Below are positions 13,753 to 20,659 of a stretch of 59,407 nucleotides of DNA, piece after piece (within the stretch, counting starts at the first letter, position 1; every line of letters begins with the position of its first letter). The stretch covers positions 1-59,407 of the forward strand of contig WRKM01000022.1 of assembly GCA_009778065.1 (NCBI GenBank), in the 5' to 3' direction. This DNA comes from Oscillospiraceae bacterium. Its GTDB lineage: Bacteria; Bacillota; Clostridia; Oscillospirales; Ruminococcaceae. Under the pieces are notes generated by a model. It saw only the letters and a list, made by a program, of their open reading frames with translations, was not told where the DNA came from and did no database searches. A program made the position numbers and the translations under genes.

Positions 13753-14967
13753 GGAATTGCAGTGATTTTTTTACTAATCCCTGCAATAATGATTCTGTTT
13801 TTCACAGTAAAAACCCCTGATTTAAACGAAACAACTAACGGTTCTTCTGCGCAAGCAATTGATACTGTAACCGTGGATAATGACGAAAAGCAATACGCCG
13901 ATATTCCGGTATATAATGTTCCTGTGAAAAATATAGGCGATTCGGATATTTTGGTTAATGAAATTACTTTTCCCACTCAATTTGAGATAAGTCAAGAAGT
14001 AAGCATTTTGCGTATAATTGATGACAGCCGAATAATAATCAGCATAAACCGATTGTCAGATGAAGAATTATCCGCGTGGTCTCCTGTCAGAGACATAGTT
14101 ATTTATGATTTTACCACGAACACCATGAGCGAACCGTTAAATTCAATAAGCAAAAATGAGCTGTTTTATGATACCGTCATGTATTTGGTGTATGCAGATG
14201 AAAAATATTGTCTCGTGACCACAACCGCTGAACCCATGACATATGCTTTTGGCAAGCTTATTTTGTTTGATATGATAAACAACACTCATAAAATAGTTTT
14301 TGAATATCCGGTTGGAGAAGGTGGCGTTTATACAGGTTATCACCCCAATAGTATTCTTATTTGGGACGAACATATTTATTTTGATGATTATATTGTAGGC
14401 AATACAGATTCAAGTTTATATGTTTATGACATTAAACAAGATGAACTTCGTATCGTGGAGGAAAACGCCATGAACCCCATCGCTTACAAGAATGAGATAT
14501 GGTTTTTTACTCCCGATGAAAGTGGCACTTACACTTTGTTAAAATCAAAAAGCGGCGGTGATGTTTTAAAGAATCATCACCAAATTGGCGAATTAGTAAG
14601 TTCTTACGATAAATTGTTCACCACTCGCGGAATGGGAGAGGACGAAAACTCGGGTTCTTCTTTGACCGGTATTTTTGAGTGGAATAGCGATACAGCCATA
14701 GCGGAATCCCGTCTCGGCAATATATTGGTGGGGTTGCGTGGAAATAATGACTTCATAGCATGGCATACTTCTATGCCTCACCAACCTCCGTGTATATACG
14801 ATATCGAATATGACACCATATACGAATTTAGAGATGAGTATGCTTTCGAACGATGTGAATATATGTTTGACTTAAACGGGGCGGCGGGTTTGCTTTATAT
14901 GGCAGAGCTTGATGAATCTTATGCGAGAACCGGCAATACAAAATATTTTCTTTTCCAAAAGCCATAA
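13711..14967 (+). CDS. Membrane-anchored beta-propeller-like protein
   Basis: 418 residues. One N-terminal membrane span (about 6-30, LFIGIIIGIAVIFLLIPAIMI), then an outer domain of repeated blade-like units (for example IVIYDFTTNTMSEP, LILFDMINNTHKIV, LYVYDIKQDELRIV), about 45-60 residues apart, typical of a beta propeller. No catalytic motif is visible. The start at 13711 overlaps the stop of a 17-codon leader ORF. The 5' end is duplicated upstream of the MazEF cassette. Function unknown. Confidence 0.78.
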   Translation: MISKNKKLFIGIIIGIAVIFLLIPAIMILFFTVKTPDLNETTNGSSAQAIDTVTVDNDEKQYADIPVYNVPVKNIGDSDILVNEITFPTQFEISQEVSILRIIDDSRIIISINRLSDEELSAWSPVRDIVIYDFTTNTMSEPLNSISKNELFYDTVMYLVYADEKYCLVTTTAEPMTYAFGKLILFDMINNTHKIVFEYPVGEGGVYTGYHPNSILIWDEHIYFDDYIVGNTDSSLYVYDIKQDELRIVEENAMNPIAYKNEIWFFTPDESGTYTLLKSKSGGDVLKNHHQIGELVSSYDKLFTTRGMGEDENSGSSLTGIFEWNSDTAIAESRLGNILVGLRGNNDFIAWHTSMPHQPPCIYDIEYDTIYEFRDEYAFERCEYMFDLNGAAGLLYMAELDESYARTGNTKYFLFQKP

Positions 14968-15136
14968 GCCCTTACAGGAGTTCTATCATACAATGCCGAA
15001 GTAAATAAAGCAAGAAGGGGAGAACGAGTCGACCAATTTTTGAACACATTGAAAAACATCAAGAAAAAATGGCTCAAAAACACCTATTAGCGATTCAAGC
15101 ATGTCGAAACAATTAAAAATAAATGCAAGATTATTA

Positions 15137-15187
15137 TTGACACCTTCATCAACATATGATATACTATATACAGAGTATATACACAGA
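15137..15187 (+). promoter_or_regulatory. Promoter and operator of mazEF cassette 2
   Basis: TTGACA (15137-15142), 17-base spacer, TATACT (15160-15165). TATATAC-AGA-GTATATA directly follows, a perfect 7-bp inverted repeat across the expected start site. The region 14968-15136 has no gene; it holds an AAAGCAAGAAGGG leader fragment at 15007. Confidence 0.82.
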
Positions 15188-15200
15188 AAGAGGTGATTTT

Positions 15201-15455
15201 ATGACAAGCACAAAAATTTTAAGCGTAAATCGTTGGGGTAACGGTTGGGGCATACGGCTTCCGAAAGAATTTGTCGAAAACGCCAATATTAACGAAAACT
15301 CACAAGTTAAAGCGAGCATGACCGAAAAGGGCTTGCTGATAACCCATGAAAGAAAGCATATTCCCCTTGCCGAGAGGTTCAAAAACTACACGGGGGATTA
15401 TAAAGGCGAGATTATTGACTGGGGAGAAGACGTAGGCGGTGAAATATGCGACTGA
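15201..15455 (+). CDS. MazE/AbrB-type antitoxin 2
   Basis: 84 residues. AbrB-fold N-terminus (LSVNRWGNGWGIRLPKEF) closely like antitoxin 1, and a shorter, diverged toxin-binding tail that keeps the RKHIPLAERFKNY motif. AAAGAGGTG lies before ATG 15201. It overlaps the toxin gene by 10 bases. The promoters and N-termini of the two cassettes are more alike than their tails, so cross-repression is possible while neutralisation may be specific. Confidence 0.9.
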   Translation: MTSTKILSVNRWGNGWGIRLPKEFVENANINENSQVKASMTEKGLLITHERKHIPLAERFKNYTGDYKGEIIDWGEDVGGEICD

Positions 15456-15775
15456 AACAAGGAAACATTATTAAACTCGACTTTAATCCCGTGAAAGGAC
15501 ACGAACAAGCGGGTATTCGCCCCGCTGTTGTTGTCAGCGGAAATACATTTAACGGACTTTCTAATAATATCATAGTTTGCCCGATTACAAATACCAACAA
15601 AGGTTATCCCACCCATATCGCACTCGACGAGCGTACCACTACCACCGGCTATGTTATGTGCGACCAAATACGCACGGTTTCCCCCGATGAGAGAAAAACT
15701 GTTTATATTGAGCAAATCCCTCAAAACATAATGGACGAAATTTTAGATGTGCTGAAAGGGATTTTAGAGTTTTGA
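15446..15775 (+). CDS. MazF/PemK-type endoribonuclease toxin 2
   Basis: 109 residues, MazF family: QGNIIKLDFNPVKGHEQAGIRPAVVV, VCPITNTNKGYPTHI, MCDQIRTVSPDER. It is a paralogue of toxin 1 (13284). It is expected to be an mRNA interferase held by antitoxin 2. The stop codon is followed at once by AAAGCAAGAAGGG (15775-15787), which also occurs at 15007 before the cassette, so this cassette too is bracketed by short direct repeats. Confidence 0.92.
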   Translation: MRLKQGNIIKLDFNPVKGHEQAGIRPAVVVSGNTFNGLSNNIIVCPITNTNKGYPTHIALDERTTTTGYVMCDQIRTVSPDERKTVYIEQIPQNIMDEILDVLKGILEF

Positions 15776-15800
15776 AAGCAAGAAGGGAGTGTTTTATGAA

Positions 15801-16259
15801 TTGAATTTAATAAAGCGTTTCTTGTATTTATCGTTAGTTTTCCCGATTTTGCTTCTCTGTGCTTGCCAAAATGATAAAAATTCGGAAAGAGATGAAAGTA
15901 TGGATAGCTCGGAATTAGGCGGAGGTGGCGCGATTTTTATAACTATAACAGCGGAAGTCAAAGAGGTCAAATCAAACCGTGTTTTAGTCGTTGAAGTTAT
16001 AGAGCCTGCGCAGGATTATGGCGATGGTGTAAATGTGCTTTTACCGGGCGTACTTGTTACGGTTTCGTATGATGATTATTATAACTGGATAATCGGTGTT
16101 ATTGACGATATGATAACCGTAGGCACGATAATCGAATTTAACCGCAGCATTACTCTTAAAGCACCCGACTACCTCCAAGAGCCGTTTGAGGTTGAAGCGC
16201 GGGGAATTAAAGTATACGCGGAGGACGGAACGGTAGTTCTTGACCGACTTTGGGAGTGA
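15801..16259 (+). CDS. Lipoprotein with damaged start, unknown function
   Basis: About 152 residues: signal peptide with lipobox LLCAC, Ser/Asp linker, and a beta-rich domain containing ITAEVKEVKSNRVLVVEVIE and IIEFNRSITL. The expected start is ATG 15796 after GAAGGGAG, but that frame reads ATG-AAT-TGA. A single lost base would convert the probable original MKLNLIKR into this. Translation may begin at TTG 15801 or GTG 15789, or the gene may be silenced. It is related in layout to the lipoprotein at 11943. Confidence 0.65.
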   Translation: MNLIKRFLYLSLVFPILLLCACQNDKNSERDESMDSSELGGGGAIFITITAEVKEVKSNRVLVVEVIEPAQDYGDGVNVLLPGVLVTVSYDDYYNWIIGVIDDMITVGTIIEFNRSITLKAPDYLQEPFEVEARGIKVYAEDGTVVLDRLWE

Positions 16260-16309
16260 ATAAAATATGATTTTTATAGTGCGATAGCCTCGTCTCTTGA
16301 ACAAACAGT

Positions 16310-16340
16310 AAAACCGGCATAACAGCCGGTTTTAAATTAG
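16310..16340. terminator. Terminator between convergent lipoprotein gene and recR
   Basis: AAAACCGGC/GCCGGTTTT 9-bp stem (16310-16318 with 16325-16333), A/T-rich on both sides. Confidence 0.8.
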
Positions 16341-16366
16341 GACTTGTCGGATAAATAAAAAATCTG

Positions 16367-16966
16367 TTATATTAAATTTCTGTTCTCCATAGCCCTCGCC
16401 AAAGTCACATCATCGGCGAACTCTAAGCTCGCCCCCGCGGGTAATCCGTAAGCCAGTCTCGACACTTTTATGTTCATGGGCTTTATCAGTCTGCTTATGT
16501 AACTTGCGGTAGCCTCGCCTTCAACCGTGGGGTTAGTCGCCATAATGACTTCAGTAACATTTCCCGACAGCCGTTCCATGAGTTCTTTCATATGGATGTC
16601 TTCAGGACCTGTTCCGTCCATAGGAGAAAGTAGACCGTGTAAAACGTGATAAGTTCCATCAAAGCCACCCGCACGCTCAATCGCACTCACGTCCCTCGGA
16701 GCTTCCACAACGCATATAATTGTACTGTCGCGTCTGCTGTCAGAGCAGAGCGTGCATAATTCTTTCTCCGTGAAATTTCTGCAAACCGAGCAACAGCGTA
16801 CACTACTGCGAGCCGTAACCAACGTATCAGCGAAGCCATTCACCTCGGCGGCGGGCATCGTCAGTATGTGATAGGCTAATCTCTGCGCTGTTTTCATGCC
16901 GATTCCGGGTAATTTAGCAAACTGCTCGGCGGCAAGTATAAGGGGGAGCGGAACATATTCAGCCAT
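16367..16966 (-). CDS. recR: Recombination mediator RecR
   Basis: 199 residues, full length. It has the N-terminal helix-hairpin-helix (KLPGIGMKTAQRLAYHIL), a four-Cys zinc finger (CCSVCRNF ... CTLC), and a Toprim domain (ICVVEAPRDVSAIE ... HGLLSPMDGTGPEDI). It works with RecO to load RecA at gaps. It starts one base after the ybaB stop, third gene of the dnaX-ybaB-recR unit. Confidence 0.96.
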   Translation of the reverse strand: MAEYVPLPLILAAEQFAKLPGIGMKTAQRLAYHILTMPAAEVNGFADTLVTARSSVRCCSVCRNFTEKELCTLCSDSRRDSTIICVVEAPRDVSAIERAGGFDGTYHVLHGLLSPMDGTGPEDIHMKELMERLSGNVTEVIMATNPTVEGEATASYISRLIKPMNIKVSRLAYGLPAGASLEFADDVTLARAMENRNLI

Positions 16967-16967
16967 A

Positions 16968-17321
16968 TTAAAATCCCATTCCGGGGATATTTAAGCCGCC
17001 TGAAATTTTGTCCATCTCCGCCGCACTTTCATCGTTTACTTTTTGAATAACTGCATTAACCCCCGCTATTATCATGTCCTCAAGGTCTTCGGGCGCTTCG
17101 GGGTCTATTAAGGCGGGATTAATTTTCACTGACTTGAGTTCATGCGCGCCGGTCATAACAAGCGAAATCATACCGCCGCCTGCGGTCGTAGAAAATTCTC
17201 GCTCAGAAAGTTCATCCTGCTTAATTTTCATTTGTTCCTGCATTTTTTGTGCCTGACGAATCATATCGTTCATGTTGCCCGTGCCTTTGTTTTGGTATTC
17301 CTTTGGTAATCTCGCTTTCAT
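16968..17321 (-). CDS. YbaB/EbfC nucleoid-associated protein
   Basis: 117 residues. YbaB family marks: the N-terminal helix MIRQAQKMQEQMKIKQDEL and the beta segment GGGMISLVMTGAHELKSVKINPALIDPEAPEDLEDMI. It forms DNA-binding dimers. The start overlaps the dnaX stop (ATGA). The ~16 residues before the conserved part are slightly longer than usual. Confidence 0.94.
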   Translation of the reverse strand: MKARLPKEYQNKGTGNMNDMIRQAQKMQEQMKIKQDELSEREFSTTAGGGMISLVMTGAHELKSVKINPALIDPEAPEDLEDMIIAGVNAVIQKVNDESAAEMDKISGGLNIPGMGF

Positions 17322-18661
17322 TTTTGGCGTACCTCGATTCCTAATTGTTTCATTTGATTTATTTTTTCTTCAAGCTTTTTGTTTACTGACGGTTCGGGTG
17401 CATGTGAAACGGCTTTATTATTCTCAAGTCTGTTTACAACTGCTAATGCCTCCGCCAACGCTTCTTGCCGGGGCGGCGGCAATCCTCCTTCTGTAATGTT
17501 CCGCGTAACTGCCGTCATTTCTTCTTCGGCTTCTGCCGACTGCCTACCGACAACAGGACGCTGTCCATCTGTTATTAGTTGTATAACGCACAATTCCACA
17601 GTTAATCGCTTGTCTTTGCTTCTTGAAATACGTTCGTAATATTCCTCAAGGATGTTTAAGTATTGTAAAATTTGAGTTAAATCTAACTTCGCGCTTAACC
17701 TGCCGTAGTCGTCGACCTCCTCCGGTAACCACGAAACAAGGTCGGTTTCGTCGGGCATAAGCTTTAAGAGCATCAGGTTTCTGTAGTGCTGTATAAGCTC
17801 GCCGAGTAATCTGCTCATTTCTTTCGATTGCTCGTGTAGTACGTTAATAATTTTTAGTGCGGCGGCTGTGTTTTTGCTCTGTACAGCCTCAGAGATTCCG
17901 AAGACATGCTCACTCCCCGCGACCCCTGCCGCTTCACGGACAATCTTTCCTGTTATTTCGTCATTATTCTCAGACACATGCGAAATACATGTTTCGAGTA
18001 ATGAAAGGGCGTCTCTCATACCACCGTCTGACAGCCTCGCGATTAACTCAGCCGCATCGTCGGTTATGGCGGTATTCTCAGTTTTTGCGGCGTTTTTAAG
18101 AGCAAGTGTGCAATCTGTAAGCTTTACGCGCTTAAACTCAAACCGCTGACAACGCGATAAAATCGTCGCCGGAACCTTATGGTTTTCAGTCGTCGCTAAA
18201 ATAAAAACAACATGGGCGGGCGGCTCCTCAAGGGTTTTGAGTAATGCGTTAAATGCACCCGCGCTAAGCATATGAACCTCGTCTATTATATAAACCCTGT
18301 ATTTTAGAGCCAACGGTGCATACCTTGTTTCTTCTCTCAACAGCCGAACATCGTCAACCCCGTTATTTGATGCCGCATCAATTTCGCTTATATCCTGTAC
18401 TCCCTCTTCGATAAGCTTACAGGCATCACATTTCAAGCAGGGGTTTCCGTCCTCGGGAGAAAGGCAGTTCAGAGCCTTTGCTAATATTCGGGCGCAGGTA
18501 GTCTTACCCGTACCGCGTGAACCTGTGAACAAGTAGGCGTGGACGGTCTGGTTGTTTTTGATTTGGTTTTGCAGGGTTCTTGTGATATGTTCCTGAGAGA
18601 AAACATCCTTAAAAGCTTCGGGACGGTATTTTCTGTATAAAGCTAAGTAAATAAATATCAC
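17318..18661 (-). CDS. dnaX: DNA polymerase III subunit gamma/tau
   Basis: About 445 residues. Clamp-loader AAA+ core: LALYRKYRPEAFKDV, Walker A GSRGTGKTT, zinc knuckle CLSPEDGNPCLKCDAC, Walker B IIDEVHML and sensor SRC. The C-terminal tau part is short compared with many homologues. The start is uncertain. The GTG at 18661 lies inside the GAAAGGGTG ribosome site, whereas an ATT at 18652 is 8 bases after it and directly precedes the conserved YLALYRKYRP. The unit dnaX-ybaB-recR with SRP RNA upstream is the conserved Firmicutes arrangement; here a lipoprotein gene lies between the RNA and dnaX. Confidence 0.94.
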   Translation of the reverse strand: MIFIYLALYRKYRPEAFKDVFSQEHITRTLQNQIKNNQTVHAYLFTGSRGTGKTTCARILAKALNCLSPEDGNPCLKCDACKLIEEGVQDISEIDAASNNGVDDVRLLREETRYAPLALKYRVYIIDEVHMLSAGAFNALLKTLEEPPAHVVFILATTENHKVPATILSRCQRFEFKRVKLTDCTLALKNAAKTENTAITDDAAELIARLSDGGMRDALSLLETCISHVSENNDEITGKIVREAAGVAGSEHVFGISEAVQSKNTAAALKIINVLHEQSKEMSRLLGELIQHYRNLMLLKLMPDETDLVSWLPEEVDDYGRLSAKLDLTQILQYLNILEEYYERISRSKDKRLTVELCVIQLITDGQRPVVGRQSAEAEEEMTAVTRNITEGGLPPPRQEALAEALAVVNRLENNKAVSHAPEPSVNKKLEEKINQMKQLGIEVRQK

Positions 18662-18669
18662 CCTTTCAA

Positions 18670-19788
18670 TTACTGCAATGTTTCAAATCTGAATTGCATC
18701 AGCCCTTCAAATGCTTCTTGCCTGTCTACCCATTCGCCGTCGCATACATGCCCGCCGCCGTAATCCGCACCGCGGTCACAAGTGTCGGGAATTTTGCAAG
18801 GTATGGAAATATTCAATCCAACAGGCGCGCCGTTTACGCTTAAACTGTAGCTTACGGAGGGTTTTCCGTAATCGGGGTAAGTTACCCTGTATATATTTAC
18901 ATCGTCCACAGTCGTTACACGTTCTGTATAGGTTTCGACAAATCCGTTACTGCGCCAACCCTCAACAGTATCTACGGTCCAACTGCCATGGGGGTGAATA
19001 TTAAAAGTAAAAACCATATCATCTAATTCGTATCGCACATAAATGTCCCCATATCGGGCACGGACAGAAATTTCACGAAATGCAGCCGTGTCGGAAAAAG
19101 GCAGGCGCAATTCATTTAAGCGCAACCACGAATAAAGATTCTGCACATCTGTTTCTGTCTGCAAAAAGCAAGGGCATGAAGTCCACTCATCGGTAGTGCA
19201 AGCGAAAGGCACACGTTTTTCTAATTCCAAAAGCTCGTCATATCCTTCGCGCAGGAGCAATCCGTAACTCCCGCCGTGATAGTCGTCTAAGTTGCCGCAG
19301 TAAGGCACACGCGGCTCTACAATTACAAGTTTTATATAAAACTGTCGATTTATGGACAAGAGGTATTCCCCTACTTCAGACGAGGTCGGCGGCGTGAAAT
19401 TTTCCCCGGAATAAATAACTTCAAAATTTTCGCCATACAGTATATACTCCGAAATTTCCGTAAATTCGTCAGGAAAAACCTCGAAATTATTCCAATAATC
19501 CCAGTAGCTTAAATTCCAGCCGTTTTCCGCACTAAAGGCATCAAGATTGTAGGGATAAAGCGCGATGACGGGCAAATCGCCGTAGATTTCACTCAATATC
19601 GGCGGTTGTTCAAATTCAAGCGGAATATATACTTTTGAATTTGAAACTATTCTGATTTTTGGGGCAACGGAAGTCGCAATATGTGGCTCGGTTATCGGCA
19701 GAGAAGCCGGATTTAATCCGTCTTTGGCGCAGGAAGCGAAAACAAACAGACCGGCAGAAATTAAAAAGAACAAAATTATTTTTTTCAT
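18670..19788 (-). CDS. Lipoprotein of unknown function between SRP RNA and dnaX
   Basis: 372 residues. Lipobox VFASC (Cys about 20). The mature part has many Tyr/Trp and several Cys pairs (RVPYCGN, FACTTDEW, CPCF, CKIPDTCD), suggesting disulfides. No family was recognised. Its stop is 8 bases before the first dnaX start candidate, and no terminator intervenes, so it is co-transcribed with dnaX. It interrupts an otherwise conserved gene order, suggesting an insertion in this lineage. Confidence 0.82.
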   Translation of the reverse strand: MKKIILFFLISAGLFVFASCAKDGLNPASLPITEPHIATSVAPKIRIVSNSKVYIPLEFEQPPILSEIYGDLPVIALYPYNLDAFSAENGWNLSYWDYWNNFEVFPDEFTEISEYILYGENFEVIYSGENFTPPTSSEVGEYLLSINRQFYIKLVIVEPRVPYCGNLDDYHGGSYGLLLREGYDELLELEKRVPFACTTDEWTSCPCFLQTETDVQNLYSWLRLNELRLPFSDTAAFREISVRARYGDIYVRYELDDMVFTFNIHPHGSWTVDTVEGWRSNGFVETYTERVTTVDDVNIYRVTYPDYGKPSVSYSLSVNGAPVGLNISIPCKIPDTCDRGADYGGGHVCDGEWVDRQEAFEGLMQFRFETLQ

Positions 19789-19855
19789 ATCAAAACCCTC
19801 TTGTAAGTAACACGGCTAAGACATGCAAAAGGTTGCGTGGGATTTTGGCGGTTGC

Positions 19856-19874
19856 GGGCGGGCATTGCCCGCCC
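19856..19874. repeat. REP-like palindrome
   Basis: GGGCGGGCATTGCCCGCCC is a perfect palindrome flanked by CCTACAA. GC-rich palindromes of the GTAGGGGCGGGC type are dispersed in many bacterial genomes. It sits downstream of the SRP RNA and could act as its terminator structure. Confidence 0.7.
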
Positions 19875-19880
19875 CTACAA

Positions 19881-19908
19881 CTATCCGCTATCCACTATCC
19901 ACTATCCG
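19881..19908. repeat. Four tandem heptamers (CTATCCR)
   Basis: CTATCCG, CTATCCA, CTATCCA, CTATCCG in direct tandem, immediately next to the palindrome. Its unit differs from the TTGACAN heptamers at 2823 and 43781. Confidence 0.85.
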
Positions 19909-19917
19909 CAATTTTTC

Positions 19918-20028
19918 CTTACGAACGGCTACTAAACCGCAACACAAGCCGCTTACCGTTTAATGCTGCTCGGTTCCCCGCCTGACATGGTTCACGGGGC
20001 AGCTTTGCGCGGGGCAACCGCCCGTAAG
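19918..20028 (-). ncRNA. ffs: Signal recognition particle RNA, small bacterial type
   Basis: On the minus strand the domain IV core reads GTCAGG-CGG-GGAA-CCG-AGCAGC (19986 down to 19965): the two conserved internal-loop strands around a GGAA tetraloop. The ends pair as CTTACGGGCGGTT with AGCCGTTCGTAAG (allowing G-U), enclosing a ~111-nt hairpin close in size and layout to E. coli 4.5S RNA. It binds Ffh to target membrane proteins. The position upstream of dnaX fits the Firmicutes order. No Alu domain is visible. End positions are set from the pairing. Confidence 0.9.
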
Positions 20029-20056
20029 CAAAAATCACGTTAGTTTCTACTACAAG

Positions 20057-20470
20057 CTACTTCATCAGCGCGATAAACGCCTTCGCTCTATTCACTATAA
20101 TACGGTCGTTATCGTATGTCAGATGTTCTGTCGCTTTATTTATTTCTACCCACTTGGTCTCGGATATTTCGCTCGCCTGCGGGGAAATCTCGTGGCTCTT
20201 CGCCTTCGCGACAAAATAAACGACAGTTTTTTGTGCATCGCGTCTCGGCGAGAATGTCACTATTTCGCGAAAGCCTGTATCTACGAAAACGTCAAGTCCT
20301 GTTTCCTCTTTTATTTCGCGTACCGCGGTTTCAAGCTCGGTTTCTCCGTCCTCGATATGCCCCTTTGGGAACGACCAGTACCCTGACTTTACGTGTCTGA
20401 TTAGCAGAATTTCGGTGTTTCCGTGAAATTTTCTGTAAACTATCGCGCCGCACGACTTTTCGTTCGTCAA
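20057..20470 (-). CDS. Nudix hydrolase (MutT/diadenosine-polyphosphatase type)
   Basis: 137 residues. Nudix box GHIEDGETELETAVREIKEETGL fits GX5EX7REUXEEXGU, preceded by YWSFPK as in Ap4A hydrolases. It should cleave a nucleoside diphosphate linked to another group. It starts with TTG at 20470, with AAAGGGCGG upstream. Its promoter is at 20555-20583 and it precedes the SRP RNA on the same strand by about 30 bases. Confidence 0.9.
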   Translation of the reverse strand: MTNEKSCGAIVYRKFHGNTEILLIRHVKSGYWSFPKGHIEDGETELETAVREIKEETGLDVFVDTGFREIVTFSPRRDAQKTVVYFVAKAKSHEISPQASEISETKWVEINKATEHLTYDNDRIIVNRAKAFIALMK

Positions 20471-20554
20471 AATTTTATCCGCCCTTTCCGATGTTTTGGC
20501 ACCTCGGCGGGGAAATCAACGACGATAACGCCCGCGTTGGTATATGTTAAAAAC

Positions 20555-20583
20555 AGTATATCACATTTTTTACAATTTGTCGA
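20555..20583 (-). promoter_or_regulatory. Promoter of the Nudix gene
   Basis: Minus strand TCGACA (20583-20578), 17-base spacer, TATACT (20560-20555) with an extended TGA before it. It gives a leader of roughly 80 bases. Confidence 0.72.
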
Positions 20584-20623
20584 GTGGTTTTTTTTCTTAA
20601 GGTTTAAGTTTTTTCAATAAAAT

Positions 20624-20652
20624 TTGCTTTTTTTATAAAACAGTGATATAAT
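20624..20652 (+). promoter_or_regulatory. Promoter of P-type ATPase gene, predicts leaderless mRNA
   Basis: TTGCTT (20624-20629), 17-base spacer, extended -10 TGATATAAT (TATAAT 20647-20652). The ATG at 20660 is 7 bases beyond, so transcription should start at or next to it. There is no ribosome site. Confidence 0.82.
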
Positions 20653-20659
20653 TGTTAGT

